From positions 620,001 to 684,000 of the forward strand of contig JH720314.1 in the NCBI GenBank assembly GCA_000231825.2: a stretch of DNA of 64,000 nt. The letters are read 5' to 3'. Origin of the DNA: Tetrahymena elliotti 4EA. Its lineage: Eukaryota > Ciliophora > Oligohymenophorea > Hymenostomatida > Tetrahymenidae. Positions 12,552 through 23,826 of this stretch are shown in pieces. The notes beneath the pieces are model-generated. The model saw only the letters and a list, made by a program, of their open reading frames with translations. It was not told the DNA's origin and ran no database searches. How positions within the stretch are numbered: position 1 is the stretch's first letter; every line of letters starts with the position of its first letter. The translations under genes and the position numbers were made by a program.

Positions 12552-13425
12552 GACATTGTAATAGTTGTTAACAGACTATTTTTACAAAAATACATTTTAT
12601 TTTGAATAAATATAATTTTTATTTGCTGCTTTTCTTCTATCTTTAAACTTTATTGAGATCATCACTTCATATAAAAGTATAATGTGATTAAGACAAATTT
12701 AAACTATGCATTTTATTCATTTTCGCAAGCTAATTTATTGCTGTTATATTCGAAATTACTTCATTTTATCCTTGAGTATGCAGCTTTTTAAAACTCAAAT
12801 AATTACTTTATTGGTGATAGATCTGAATGAAAGTTAGGCACCCTTTAAAATATTAAACATTTACTTTACTTTCTTTTATTAATTGTCTTTAATAATTTTA
12901 TTAACAAAACCTTGTTTTTTCTTTTTCTGAATTCACCTATCTATCTATCTTACTAACTAATTTATTTGTATTATCTAAATCAAAAATTCAATTAACATGA
13001 TTAAATATTAAGAAACATAAATACATAGATTGGATACAGACATACATATTTACATATAATCTATAAAGCCTTCATTCATTTAAGATAGAAATTTTATTTT
13101 AATTTATTTTCCATTCTTTGCTCAATAAATAATTATTATCTTTATAGTATTTTCTTACATACACAAACAATAAAGCACCATAGCATAATATATGTAAAAA
13201 TTCTAAAATTTTACAAAGATCATTCACAACTCTTTAAAATAATTTAATATAGTATTCTTTTTGTAAAATGTTTTCAGTTTTTTGAAAAGTTTTTGATTGA
13301 AACAAAAATTAAGAAGATTAAAAAATATTATTTTAGTTTGTTGATTTGTTATCAATAGGAGTTAGAATGAATTTACAATACCTCTTATAAATATATATAA
13401 CTGAGCATATATTTTAAAAATTTTA
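12552..13425. other. Intergenic AT-rich region
   Basis: Spacer between two minus-strand genes. Contains a short CTAT microsatellite (about 12937-12951) and AT homopolymer runs. No ORF or RNA gene recognised. Confidence 0.55.
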
Positions 13426-14652
13426 TCAATTTGGGTAATATTCATTAAAGAGGCGATAAATATAAGCAGGAGTATGTTCTCCATAATTTGTAATGTATAG
13501 ATTTATGTATTCAGGAGCAACATAGTCGAATCTAGTTACTATAATTGTTTCATTATTATTGAAAGAAACAGTATTAGGAAGCATTTCCTAAGGATTGAGA
13601 GTTTCGTTGAAGGTATTTTATTCAAAGGGGAAATGAGGAGTTAACTTTATAGCAGAAGCAAGTACAATAACGGGAACTGAGTATGCTTTGGCAGCAGTGG
13701 TGAGCATCAATATTCCATTTCTACCAAGTACACCACCGTTTTTCATGATTGCATGAGCACCTAATAAATAAAAGAATAAATATATTTTATAAAACTCCTG
13801 AAAAAGATTGCAAATAAATTATTACCAATGAAAACTTTATTGACTCTAGACATGAAAGCATATGCAGAAGAGAATGGGATAAGAGAAGTAGTAATTCCTT
13901 CATTGGCTAAGTCTTAAGCCATTTTTTAACCAGATTATTTACATTCTCCTTCTAAAACTATTACTTCAAAGTTTCTAGAATTTATACAAAACACATTAAG
14001 AATTAAATATACAATATAATCTATTATAAATTTGATAAATACCTTTGCTTTTTAGCATCAATTAAAAAGAGCTTAATAGTTTCAGAGTATCCATAAGTTA
14101 AAATAACTTCTCCTGAATTAATATGATTAGCAGCCTAAGATTATGATAAACACATAAATTAGTTAAAGATAATATTTAAAAAAAATAAATTTAATTAGTT
14201 AGTGCTCAAAGATTATAGAAAATATTTAATGAGCTAATAGATTATTGAAAGTATTTAATATTTATGCAAATTACATAGTCATTTATAGAATCAGACAAAT
14301 CATCCAATTCTTGCAATAATCCTTAAATTGCATCTATAAATTTGGTGCGCTTAATTTTGAATTCTTCCTTATCTTCAACATTTGCTGGAGTTAAATCTTC
14401 ATTATTATCTTCCTTTTCAAATAATTTTTTAAGGTTAGAAAAACCCTTGTTCTTCTTTTTATCATTTTATTCATTAATGTCTTTGATGAGGCTTATAATC
14501 TTTCTAATAACATTTTCAATTGAAAATTCAAGTGGGTTTTCTTCTAAAATCATTTTGCCAGCTTTATTAATTGTCTTGGTAAGTTCTTATACGCTTTAAT
14601 ATTTAGAGGATTAAGCAATATCTAAAATAATTTGAGCTGTTTCTTTAGCCAT
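13426..14652 (-). CDS. EIF2B2: Translation initiation factor eIF2B subunit beta
   Basis: Four exons (14275-14652, 14043-14134, 13826-13974, 13426-13760) with introns of 140, 68 and 65 nt. All phases close and give 317 residues. eIF2B is the cytosolic guanine-nucleotide exchange factor that recycles eIF2-GDP, and beta is a regulatory subunit homologous to alpha and delta. Diagnostic stretches are HINSGEVILTYGYSETIK, the strand/helix pair RNFEVIVLEGEC, FMSRVNKVFIGAHAI, KNGGVLGRNGILMLTTAAKA, and a C-terminus with DYVAPEYINLYITN and AYIYRLFNEYY. This C-terminus favours beta over alpha or delta. The N-terminal helical domain carries an acidic/basic low-complexity insert (KKKNKGF...EDNNEDL). Length is slightly below that of animal eIF2B beta. 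Confidence 0.93.
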
Positions 14653-15765
14653 TTAATAAGAGCCTTTTATTTAAAAAATTTTAAATGAATGCTTTCATAA
14701 TTGAATCATTTCTTATGAATCAATTTAAATGAATGAGTCTAAATGATCTAAGTAAAATTCATTTTATTTCTTGGGTAATCGCTTTAAAAAGAAATTTAGT
14801 ATGCTATAAAACTAATTTTAATTCTACTCTTATCTTCTCTTAAGGGGTCAATTAATCTTTTCATTTTATACTTGAGGGACTTTTGCTTGATTTATTATGT
14901 TGATATCTTTTAAACTTTTAGTGTACTATTTGATCAAATATATATGTAAATTTAGATATGTTTTGTATCTTATTTAACCAATATTTAACTATTAAAAGAA
15001 TGATACTCTCATGTTTATAATATTTATCAATTAACCTTATAAATCATTTCTGTGTTTCTTACTTAATATATCATAGTAGATCTTATACTTGTAGAATAGA
15101 TATTTTCATATAAAATATACATACACACATTACTAATAAACTATGGAACAAACTCCAATTTTATTATTCTAAAATAAACAATATATTCAGTTCACAACTC
15201 AATCTAAGAATAAAAAATATTTTTTAAATAATCTAGTAATCTCTATGAAGAATATTTGTAGTATATTTCATGATTGTGATGCTCACTAAATCGCAGTATA
15301 TCAACCTACTTTTTGGATTTTAATTACCTTAAAATAATTTTAAACCCTAAATGACCTATTCTTATGAACATTTTTTCAATTTTAATATCAAAATAGGAAA
15401 AAGTAACTTTTGCAGTGTAGACATAGAATTTGTTTATTTTTTATCTATTTTTAAGCAATCGAGGTAAACTATTTTATGGGGGATAGAAAAATAAAATTTT
15501 AAGGTAGATTTGTATAAAAATGAAACGAATTTATTAATAAAAAATAAAAAATTCAAATTTAAAAATTATAAATAAAATCCCTCCCATAATATTATATACT
15601 ATACTATATATAATTTACATAATTATTTAAATAATTCATTCTAATAATTAGAATTTTTTTAGAAAACATGATTATATAATGCAATCTTCTCTAAAATGAG
15701 TTATAATAATTTTAATTTAAAAAACACATAAAAATTAAAAATTAGAAAAAAATATTAAAAAAACT
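14653..15765. other. Divergent promoter region
   Basis: 1.1 kb between the eIF2B beta start (minus) and the next plus-strand gene, so it should contain both promoters. Very AT-rich. No conserved element or RNA gene could be picked out by eye. Confidence 0.5.
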
Positions 15766-16896
15766 ATGAACCCAATTTCAGATCTTAAGAATCAACTGTA
15801 AAAGCTTATTGCTAAGAGGTAAGAACTTTAACACTAAATATTCAATTTATAGATATAATCAGAAGCCTTTAATCAGAAATAGCAGTAGATAGAATAAGAG
15901 CTAGTTAAAATGACAAAAGCCCAAACCTTAAATGAAATTCACAATAGTTTTTCAGTTTTAAAAAATGATAGATCCCTAGATTAAATGTAGCATTCCTTTG
16001 TTTCAACTAAGCCTAGTAATTCTTTTATGTAGAATGCTGATGGGATGAGTATTCTATCGTCTATAAAATTATTACCAAATTAATTATAGCCACTAAATTA
16101 ATAAAGAGATGGTCTTAATTTAAGTTAATTTTCTCAAAACCTAAGCTAATCTTCTCTTATATAGCTAAATAAGAAAGATTTATAATAATTGAATTCGTAA
16201 GATGAAGTTTCTATATTAAATGAGTAATTAATTAACAGTGAAGAAGATGAAAGATTTGAGCAAATGAATGATGAATCATAAAATAATAACCTAAATGAAC
16301 TTAAATATAACCCAGCTGACAAATCTTCTAATATTTTAAATGATAAAAATAAAAAATATTTAGAAACACTTAAAATGTTTTAATTAGAAGGAAAAGGATA
16401 AAAGCATACAGAGTAAGTCTTGAATAAAATGATTGAGAATTGGGTACCTAAGAATTAATATAAAACCTACCATACTTTAAGCAACGGAAAAGTTATTGAC
16501 CATTCACATATTAAATCAATACCTAAAGCAGTTGTTCGTCTCAGTGATGAAGTAACTGGAAACAAAAAGTAGATAGTACATGATTTTAGAGGCTTAGAAA
16601 TTTTAGCATCAGATGACCCTGAAACAGTAAATAAAAAGAAATACATAAAATAAAGATATGATTAATTCGTCAAAATGTTTAAACAAATATAACCTAAATA
16701 CATCTAAGAGAGTGGATATTGCAAGTATACTGATGGTATTAGGAAAATGTTTGTTTTCTTTACTCAGATAATGTCGAGAAATAAAATTAATCGTGATAGT
16801 GGTGTTAAGCCAGACACTCTTAAAGCTTGGGCCAAAAAATATGGATATGTTGATGAATCTATCTTGGAAGTAAAAGACTTAGATTAAGATGTATGA
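15766..16896 (+). CDS. Unknown 376-residue protein, coiled-coil N-terminus and compact C-terminal region
   Basis: Intronless ORF from ATG 15766 to TGA 16894-16896, exactly 377 codons with many TAA/TAG Gln codons. A GTAAG at about 15818 looks like a donor, but reading through it keeps a continuous heptad-like helix (LKNQLQKLIAKRQELQ...), so I kept it as exon. Residues about 1-45 are coiled coil. Residues 45-200 are Ser/Asn/Gln-rich and probably disordered. Residues about 200-376 are more balanced, with KTYHTLSNGKVIDHSH, AVVRLSDEVTGN, YCKYTDGIRKMFVFFTQI and LKAWAKKYGYVDES. The C-terminal part looks like a folded, possibly lineage-specific domain. I do not recognise it. No signal peptide or membrane segment. 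Confidence 0.75.
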
Positions 16897-17920
16897 TTTA
16901 AAACATATTTTTATAATTATATATTTTCTAATTTTATTAGTACTTACTTGTTTGTAAAATATTTTGTAATCTGTAACTATCTACTTTTTTGAAAATCTTT
17001 TACTTTAATTTGGCACTTTATTTTCAATTTTGGATTTAAATAAATATTCTTTATTTAATGGTTTACTATTATTTCCATTCATTAACAATTTTAGTTAATA
17101 AATTTATTTTTAAGCTTTAATGAAATTGTTTATTTTTAAATCATTTTTTTATCTATTTTTCAAATTAATCATTTTTGTTGAATAGCTTTAACAATTTTTA
17201 ATTTATGCTTTATTGTTTTATTAATCTATAAAAAAAGAAATTTTTTGAAATAAATATTTTTTGGTAATTTTGTTGCTAACTTTTAAATTTAAGTTAATTT
17301 TGCATGGAAGTTTTAACTTCTTTTAGAAGAATAGCTGTTTTATTATAAAAGAATTTTTGATATATTTTTTAGATTTTAACATATTTATTGGATGGTTTAA
17401 ATACTATTTTGATTTTCTTATTATTTTCGATAAAAAATAAAAGTTGAATTGTTTTTATTTTGTTCGTAAGTCATTTAGAAAACTTTTTCTTCTTTTTTGT
17501 ATGGATTTGCTTATTTTAAAAGAATTTTTTTCTTCAAAGTTTTTCATTTACTTTGAAAATTTTATCATTCAATGTTTTTTGTTGTTTTGTTTTTCAAATC
17601 ATTCCATTATTTTAATAAATTTTTCAAGCAAATTTATGCTGAATTTTAACCAAAAATATTTTTAATTTAGTTTTTTTTAGATCTTAAAAATGCAAAAATG
17701 TAAATATGGAAAGAATAATCTATATATCTCAAAATAGAGTAATTTGTATCCAATAAGGTTTAAATCAAGACATTAAAAAATCATGTTACACATTAAAATT
17801 TTAATTTAATGCAATTTTTTAGAAAAGAACGATATTGACGTAAGATGAATAATTAGTGTTTCAAATATTAAATTAAAAAAAAAGAAAAAAAAAAATTAAT
17901 ATTTGGAATTTAGCATAAGT
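16897..17920. other. T-rich intergenic region
   Basis: Between two plus-strand genes. The top strand is strikingly T-rich (about 16980-17660), which creates spurious Phe/Leu/Ile frames such as 17444-17665. No feature supported beyond 3' UTR of the upstream gene and promoter of the lipase gene. Confidence 0.55.
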
Positions 17921-18766
17921 ATGAACAAAATTTTTGTTTTTCTTATTGTTTCTTGTATCTTTTTTGGTTTGGCTGAATCCAAAAAAGCATCATCAATACC
18001 ACATACATATGATCCAGATTTCTCCTTGAAGATTGCTCACTACGCTTGGGCAGCTAGATGCTAGTAAGATACAATCTAATCTTGGACTTGTGGTACTCCC
18101 TGCTAATTAAATCCTAACATCACTGATGTTTAAGTGTTCTATAACTCAACTCATCACTCTTTAGGGTTTATTGGATATGATCACTATAACTAAATGATAG
18201 TTTTAAGTTTTAGACCTACTATGGATGACTTAAATTGGCTTTATGATTTTGATTATTTTAAAATGAGCTATCCTTATTGCGAAGGTTGTTAAGTTCATAG
18301 AGGATTTTTATTTACTTGGAATGATTTAAGATAAAATGTTTTAGGTTATACTGGATATTTAGTTGATAAATATCCTAATGCTCCCTTAATTATAACAGGT
18401 CATTCTTTAGGAGCTGCAGTTTCAATGTTAGCAGCTGTAGAAATCAACTATTATATTAAAAAGGTAGACTACATTTATAACTATGGGTAACCCAGAGTTG
18501 GTAACTAATAATTTGCAGATTTCTGTGAATCTATCATTCCAGTTATTTACAGAGTTATTCATAACAGAGATCCTGTACCTCACGTTCCTCTTTAAAAGAT
18601 GGGATTCTAACATACTAGAACTGAAGTTTGGTACGATAAAAACAACACCTCCTATCAAGTATGTTAAGGAAGTGAAGATCCTAATTGTAGTGACAAAATA
18701 AAATCTTATTTACCATTTGATCATGCTTGGTATATGGAATTCAACATCGGAACTGACTGCCCTTGA
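17921..18766 (+). CDS. Secreted class 3 lipase
   Basis: Intronless ORF of 281 residues. Residues 1-19 form a classical signal peptide (MNKIFVFLIVSCIFFGLAES). The mature part is a fungal-type (class 3) alpha/beta-hydrolase lipase. The nucleophile elbow TGHSLGAA puts the catalytic Ser at residue 162. An upstream strand with MIVLSFRPT carries the oxyanion-hole region. The expected Asp lies in HNRDPVPHVP and the catalytic His in FDHAWYMEF. About nine cysteines in the mature part fit disulfide bonding outside the cytosol. The enzyme should hydrolyse acylglycerols after secretion or in phagosomes, and ciliates carry large families of such genes. Start is fixed by the signal peptide. A shadow frame in the region (18428-18701) is not real. 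Confidence 0.92.
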
Positions 18767-18939
18767 TTATAAAGAAATATTTTCATAACAAATACAATTT
18801 ATATAAAAAATTTATCTTATAAATAAAATATTAAATTTATTAAGCAAATTTGACAGTAAATAAAATACATAAATTGCAGTAAAAGTAGTAAAAGTTAAAT
18901 AATTTGTTAAATAATAATTAAATTTTTTATGATTGAAAT

Positions 18940-20943
18940 TCAGTTAATAATTGATTAATTTGTAGCTTCATTATATAAAATTTAGAATTGGCCCATGTCT
19001 TCTAAGAATTGGGGGGATGAAAAGTAATAGTGTGGTATTTTATTGTATTTCATATGATTTTGTTCAATTTAAAGCATAGACTTAACCACTTCTTTGAATA
19101 TAACATCTAGATCTGGGATATGATACTACCCTAGATAGACATCATCATTAAATTCTATAACATAAGGATTATATTAATCATCAAAGCTAACATCAGCTCC
19201 AAATAATTAAAATTTATTGATATGAAGCTACCTTTTCCCAGTATTTACAAATTCTTTTTATCCTAGAGCACTATAAGCTAATCTCTTTTTCATATTTTCT
19301 TCTATTTAAAGTGGATTTTAGTCATTTTATTAAAGCCAATTTTCAAAGCGTTCATAAGTCCAAATAGTTTCAAGCTTTCTTTATTAATAGTTTCTATGTT
19401 TCATTTGCACTGACTGATTGACACAGTGAATAAATTTATTTGATAAATCTTATAACGAAAACTGCTCTAAGCTTCTTCTGATATATCCTGGATGGTAAAG
19501 TAAAATATATGGGTCAAATGAAGCAACTAAGATAAAGCAACGAACGTCAAACTTCCTACCTTCAATCAACAAGGAATTTTCAATATACTTTTACACAATC
19601 CAAGATTTTTTATCTTAAGGATAATTTTACTTTTTAAAAGGTTTATTTTTTCCAACCCTTAATTAAAATTATTTTAGATCATCAAAAACTTCTATTCCCT
19701 TGCATCTATGATCTTCTACAGGCTATAAAAATAATTTATTAAAATTATTCATAATAGATTCATTATCTTAAATGTAAAAAATTGACTTTATTCAATCATA
19801 ATAAAGATAAAAATGATAAAACAATTCTTAATTTTATGATGAAACATTTTGCTAAATTAATATTTTCTTGATCTGCTTTATTTATTTACAAGATATTAAA
19901 TGTAAATGAAATTTTATCCTAACTCAATTTTATTTAAAAAATATTATTTATTGCTATTAAAGTATTGAAAAATATTTTTTAATTTTTGAAATAAAATATT
20001 TTTGATGGAATTTTTTTTTGTGAAATTATTTATTTTGGTTTAATTTCAGAGTAAAGTATTTCTTTTCCATGTAGTTGATCTACTTATGGTAAAGATAATA
20101 ACCAATTTAAAGAATTCATACTATTTGTTCCAAAGAAGCTCAAAAATAAATTTGGTTATTCATTAAAACTAAAATGTAAATTTCCTAACTCATTTACTTA
20201 AAGGAAAATATTATTTATATAGACTTTGATAAATTAAGATAGATTGATAAAATATTAAATATATTTTGTAGAATAGCGAATAAAGAGTTAATTTTTGTTG
20301 TTATTGATGTGAATTGAATTTTGTGAGATTTAGGATATGTTTGATTAAAATAATTAAAGAAATATTATTAATTAAAATATCTGAATACCTTTTTGATCCA
20401 AACTCCACTTTTATGAGTTTTAAAAAACTCTTTTTCTTCCTCAGATAATTTAGGTAAGTTCATATCAATGTAGTATGTGAGAGGCATAACATCATTTAAG
20501 GATAATTCTCTGATTTTTCCTGATTTATGCAATTTTTCAGCATTTTTATAAAAGTTTGCTTTATTGTAGAATTAGTTTGAGAGAGGCCAAAGACTAATTA
20601 TTACATGGTCATTGACAATTTTCCAGTCAATATTTTCATTTATTATGACCATATCTAAAGAGGGGCTTTAAGTAGATTTTTTGATTATATTCCAAGTTTA
20701 CTAATTCTGCTCAAAATATTGCCTAATAAAATAATTATTAGGAGATTCAATAACAAAAACTTCATATTTATCTTTATGATGCATTAAGTTTTAAATGTTG
20801 CAAGAGCTGATGCTTTGGTTGTTTTCATCGAATCCACAATCATATTTATAGTTCATTTCATCATCATCATCATCCTCGCATGCTATAAATCTTGCTAAAA
20901 TAATTATCGCTATGAGCTTGCTAATATTATTTATAAATTTCAT
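18940..20943 (-). CDS. Tubulin-tyrosine-ligase-like (TTL/TTLL) protein with predicted signal peptide
   Basis: Two exons (20389-20943 and 18940-19722) separated by an unusually long 666-nt intron. Phases close and give 445 residues. The C-terminal exon has TTL-family hallmarks: SWIVQKYIENSLLIEGRKFD followed by VRCFILVAS, a HPGYIRRS stretch and the late metal-binding element YVIEFNDD. The exon junction reads VWIKK|PVEDHRCKGIEV, matching the family's W-x-K-P...GxGI ATP-grasp segment. Unlike usual tubulin ligases, the N-terminus starts MKFINNISKLIAIIILARFI followed by an acidic run, which looks like a signal peptide. The substrate may therefore be in the secretory pathway, or the hydrophobic stretch may be a membrane anchor. 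TTLL enzymes add Tyr, Glu or Gly to tubulin or other proteins. Specificity cannot be read here. Confidence 0.8.
19723..20388 (-). other. Long intron of the TTL-like gene with an embedded open stretch
   Basis: The 666-nt intron is flanked by GTATTC and TTATAG. It is several times longer than other introns here. On the same strand it contains a stretch (about 20040-20170) with balanced codons, including NLFLSFFGTNSMNSLNWLL, open for more than 200 codons with TGA as sole stop. It could be an alternative exon, a decayed exon or chance. The direct splice restores the TTL motif, so the main product skips it. Confidence 0.5.
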
Positions 20944-21527
20944 ATTGATAGAATTCTTTTTGTTTATTGCTTTTAAAATTAAGTATTTTTTGTTAATATA
21001 TCTTTTATAAGATCCCTAATAATCTTTTTGTTTGATGAGCTTATCTATGTTATTGGATATTAAGAGAATAAGCAGAAACTAATAGTAACTAATTTTTTTA
21101 CAATTGGAACAAAAGCATCTATAATTAATTAAGATGCTCTCACCATTTAAACATTAGTATTAGTTCTATAAATATCGATCACCTTTTAAAATGAAATTTA
21201 TCTAATAAAATCTATTAATTAAAAATAAAATTAAGCTATGCAAATCTTCAACAAATACTTTTTAAGCTTTCAGCTTATCTGCTCTTAGTTATTAAAATAT
21301 TCAACTGAAAAAAATTAGTTTGAATAAATCATTAATCAATCAAGAAGATAAATATTTTAATTTTAAGAAATTGTGAATAGAAAAGTTATTGATTATTTTT
21401 AAAATATAATATATTTGAATATAAGAACGAAAGTGCATAATAAATTAAGAAGAACATTTTATTTATTTATTTACATTTAGATGGAAAATTTTAATCATTT
21501 TTTATTTTAAGACAATTAATTTATTTT
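20944..21527. other. Intergenic AT-rich region
   Basis: 584 nt between two minus-strand genes. No gene or RNA recognised. Confidence 0.55.
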
Positions 21528-22394
21528 TCAATTTTAGGAAACAGAATTAACTTGTTGGGTCATTTATTCACTTCTTTCTTTTAATGAAGCATATTTTAAG
21601 AATTCACGAGAGCACATTCCTTTAATAGTAGTATCATTTTAAAAGAGTTTGAGCTTGATTGAGTCAACTTGTTAACAATATTTGCCATATAAAAGATTTA
21701 GCTTTTATTAAATTAGAGTTTCAAAATATTTTAACTCTATTTAATTATCTTTGTAATTTAGTTCATTAATTAGTAAATTATTTTTTTTATTAGTATTAGT
21801 AGATTTTTCAGTAGGATTTTCTAAGTTGTTTTGACAATTAGATTGTTAAAGTTACTTTTCTATATTAGCTTTTATATGGATATTTTCTACTTCACTAATC
21901 TCTTACTTTTTATTTTCGTAGTTCTTTTTTATTTTTTCTTTCATAATCTTAAGTTACTTATCAGAGCTTAAAAATTCATTTTACTTTTTTTAGAAAGGAT
22001 GAATTGAGTTTTCTTTTGATTTCAAACAGAAATCAACTCTTTTTTATGAATTCCTTCTTTCTGGGCTCTTTATTAAAATGCCTTAAGGTACAGGTTTTAT
22101 TTAATAATGCTAACAGTTATAATGCTAGCTTGCAGATTCTTTTCCTTACTCAAATGAATCACTCAGTTGTTATTAATTGTCAAAATTAGGAATATCAGGA
22201 CTGTTAATCAAGCATTCACTGAAAACTAATTTTTTTTTAATAATCTTTTTTTAAGAAGATTCTTGCTCACTGCAGTCACTACTCTTGTCTTCTTCGCTGT
22301 CTATAGCATAGCAATTATCAAAACTATCAAAACTCTTAACAAAATTGCTTCTACCTGCTAAACCTTCATGAAAACTGCCCCTTAATAAACTCAT
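21528..22394 (-). CDS. Unknown Ser/Gln-rich protein with PP1-docking-like KRVDF motif
   Basis: Intronless ORF of 288 residues, ATG at 22394 and TGA at 21528-21530. The N-terminus (MSLLRGSFHEGLAGRSNF...) is Ser-rich and followed by an acidic Ser/Asp/Glu cluster typical of casein-kinase sites. The middle has VPQGILIKSPERRNSQKRVDF. The combination of a GIL..SP segment with K-R-V-D-F resembles RVxF docking sites for protein phosphatase 1. The C-terminal half is Lys/Glu/Gln-rich and probably helical, with IELKYFETLIQQKLNLLYGKY. No domain is recognised. A phosphatase-regulatory or basal-body/cell-cycle role is inference only. Confidence 0.7.
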
Positions 22395-23826
22395 ACCGTT
22401 TAAAATAAGTATTAATTTTTAAAAATATTGTTAATATTAAATAGAGTTTTTTGATTATTTTTTATTATTTAAAGGATATAAATGAATTTCAATTTTGCCA
22501 AAATCATAAAAGTTATTCTTGAAAATCAAACAAACAAACATTAATTTATCTAATTGAATGAATGATAATGTAATAAGGAGATACATTTATTAGCAAAACA
22601 AGATTTGTAAAATTCTATTATGATATTTATAGTAACTGCTTGAAATATTTAATTATCTCTATTTGATTAATTATCTATCATCTTCCATCCTATTATCTAT
22701 AAAAAAAATACTTTATTTAGATTAAATGGTTAATATTAATGTGTTTTTTTGTATGGAATATCTTTTGAGTAATTAACAATATCTGAATATCTATGTAAAT
22801 TTTTACTTTTAGATAACCATACAAAATACAAAATCGAAATGATTTTTAAAATCAATTTATTTCATACAAGATAAATTAGGCTGATAATATCTTAATAATA
22901 TTATAATTTTATAAAATACAAGGCCAAAAATAAATACTCTATTTTTAAAAATAACTAAAAATTTAATGACAGAGATTAAAAAACACTTTAATAAATCATT
23001 TTTATTTTTTTAAGTTTTATCAAAAATATTTTTTAATTTGAGATGAACGGTATTTTTAAAGAGATAAGTAAAAATAAAATAGCTCCTCTTTTAATTTTTA
23101 AACTGAATGGTATTTTACTTTTTTGTTTTTTAATTTTTTTAGAAAGAAAACAAATTGAAAAAAAATACTTTAATTAGCAAATATGGATATTAATAAGGCA
23201 AAAATCTTAAATTTTTTTATATTAATCAATCAAAATATATTTTAAAAATAAATATTTAAATACTAAAACAATAATTAAAAAATAAAAAGAAATTTTATTT
23301 AAAATTCATTATAAAATAAAATTTAAGTAATATATTTTAATTTATCTAATAGATTTTACTGCTACATGCTATAGAGCTCATATTTTTTGTTAAAATTAAG
23401 TTTTAAATTTGAATATTTCTTCCAATAAAATTAAATTTTATAAGAGACAGTTTTTATTTGCTTTTATGTATTGTAATAGAAAAAATAGATTCTATTCTCT
23501 AGACACTGTTATGATCAGAATAAAAAAATTTTTTTAATTTATTCCCTATTTTCAATAAGAAAGAATAGTTTAAAGCTAATAAAAGTGGGGGATTATTGAA
23601 TCCACCCATCTTTAAAAGAGCTAGTTTCTATGTAAATATAATGTAATGTGCTTAAGAATTAGAAGAGTAATATATGTCAAATTATCCCAAAATAAATAAA
23701 AAAAAGAGATAAAAATACTTCAATGAAGTTAAGTAATCTAGAAGTAGGCAGTTCAAAATTATATATTTTTCACATTTTAATAGATAATAAATAAAAATAA
23801 TAATTTAGAGTAATACCTTAAAGAAA
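22395..23826. other. Divergent intergenic region
   Basis: 1.4 kb between divergently transcribed genes. Extremely AT-rich except for a short GC-containing hairpin at 23586-23608. No ORF of coding character. Confidence 0.55.
23586..23608. repeat. Short GC-containing hairpin upstream of the surface-protein gene
   Basis: TGGGGGATT and AATCCACCCA can pair with one bulged base around a 4-nt loop. It stands out in a region with almost no G or C, about 220 bp upstream of the ATG at 23827. Function unknown. Confidence 0.45.

Noticed and set aside
15814..15857. Candidate intron GTAAG...TTATAG in the 376-residue gene
   Set aside because: Removing it breaks the reading frame, whereas keeping it gives a continuous coiled coil.
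17444..17665. Phe/Leu-rich 73-codon frame
   Set aside because: Simply follows T-richness of the top strand.
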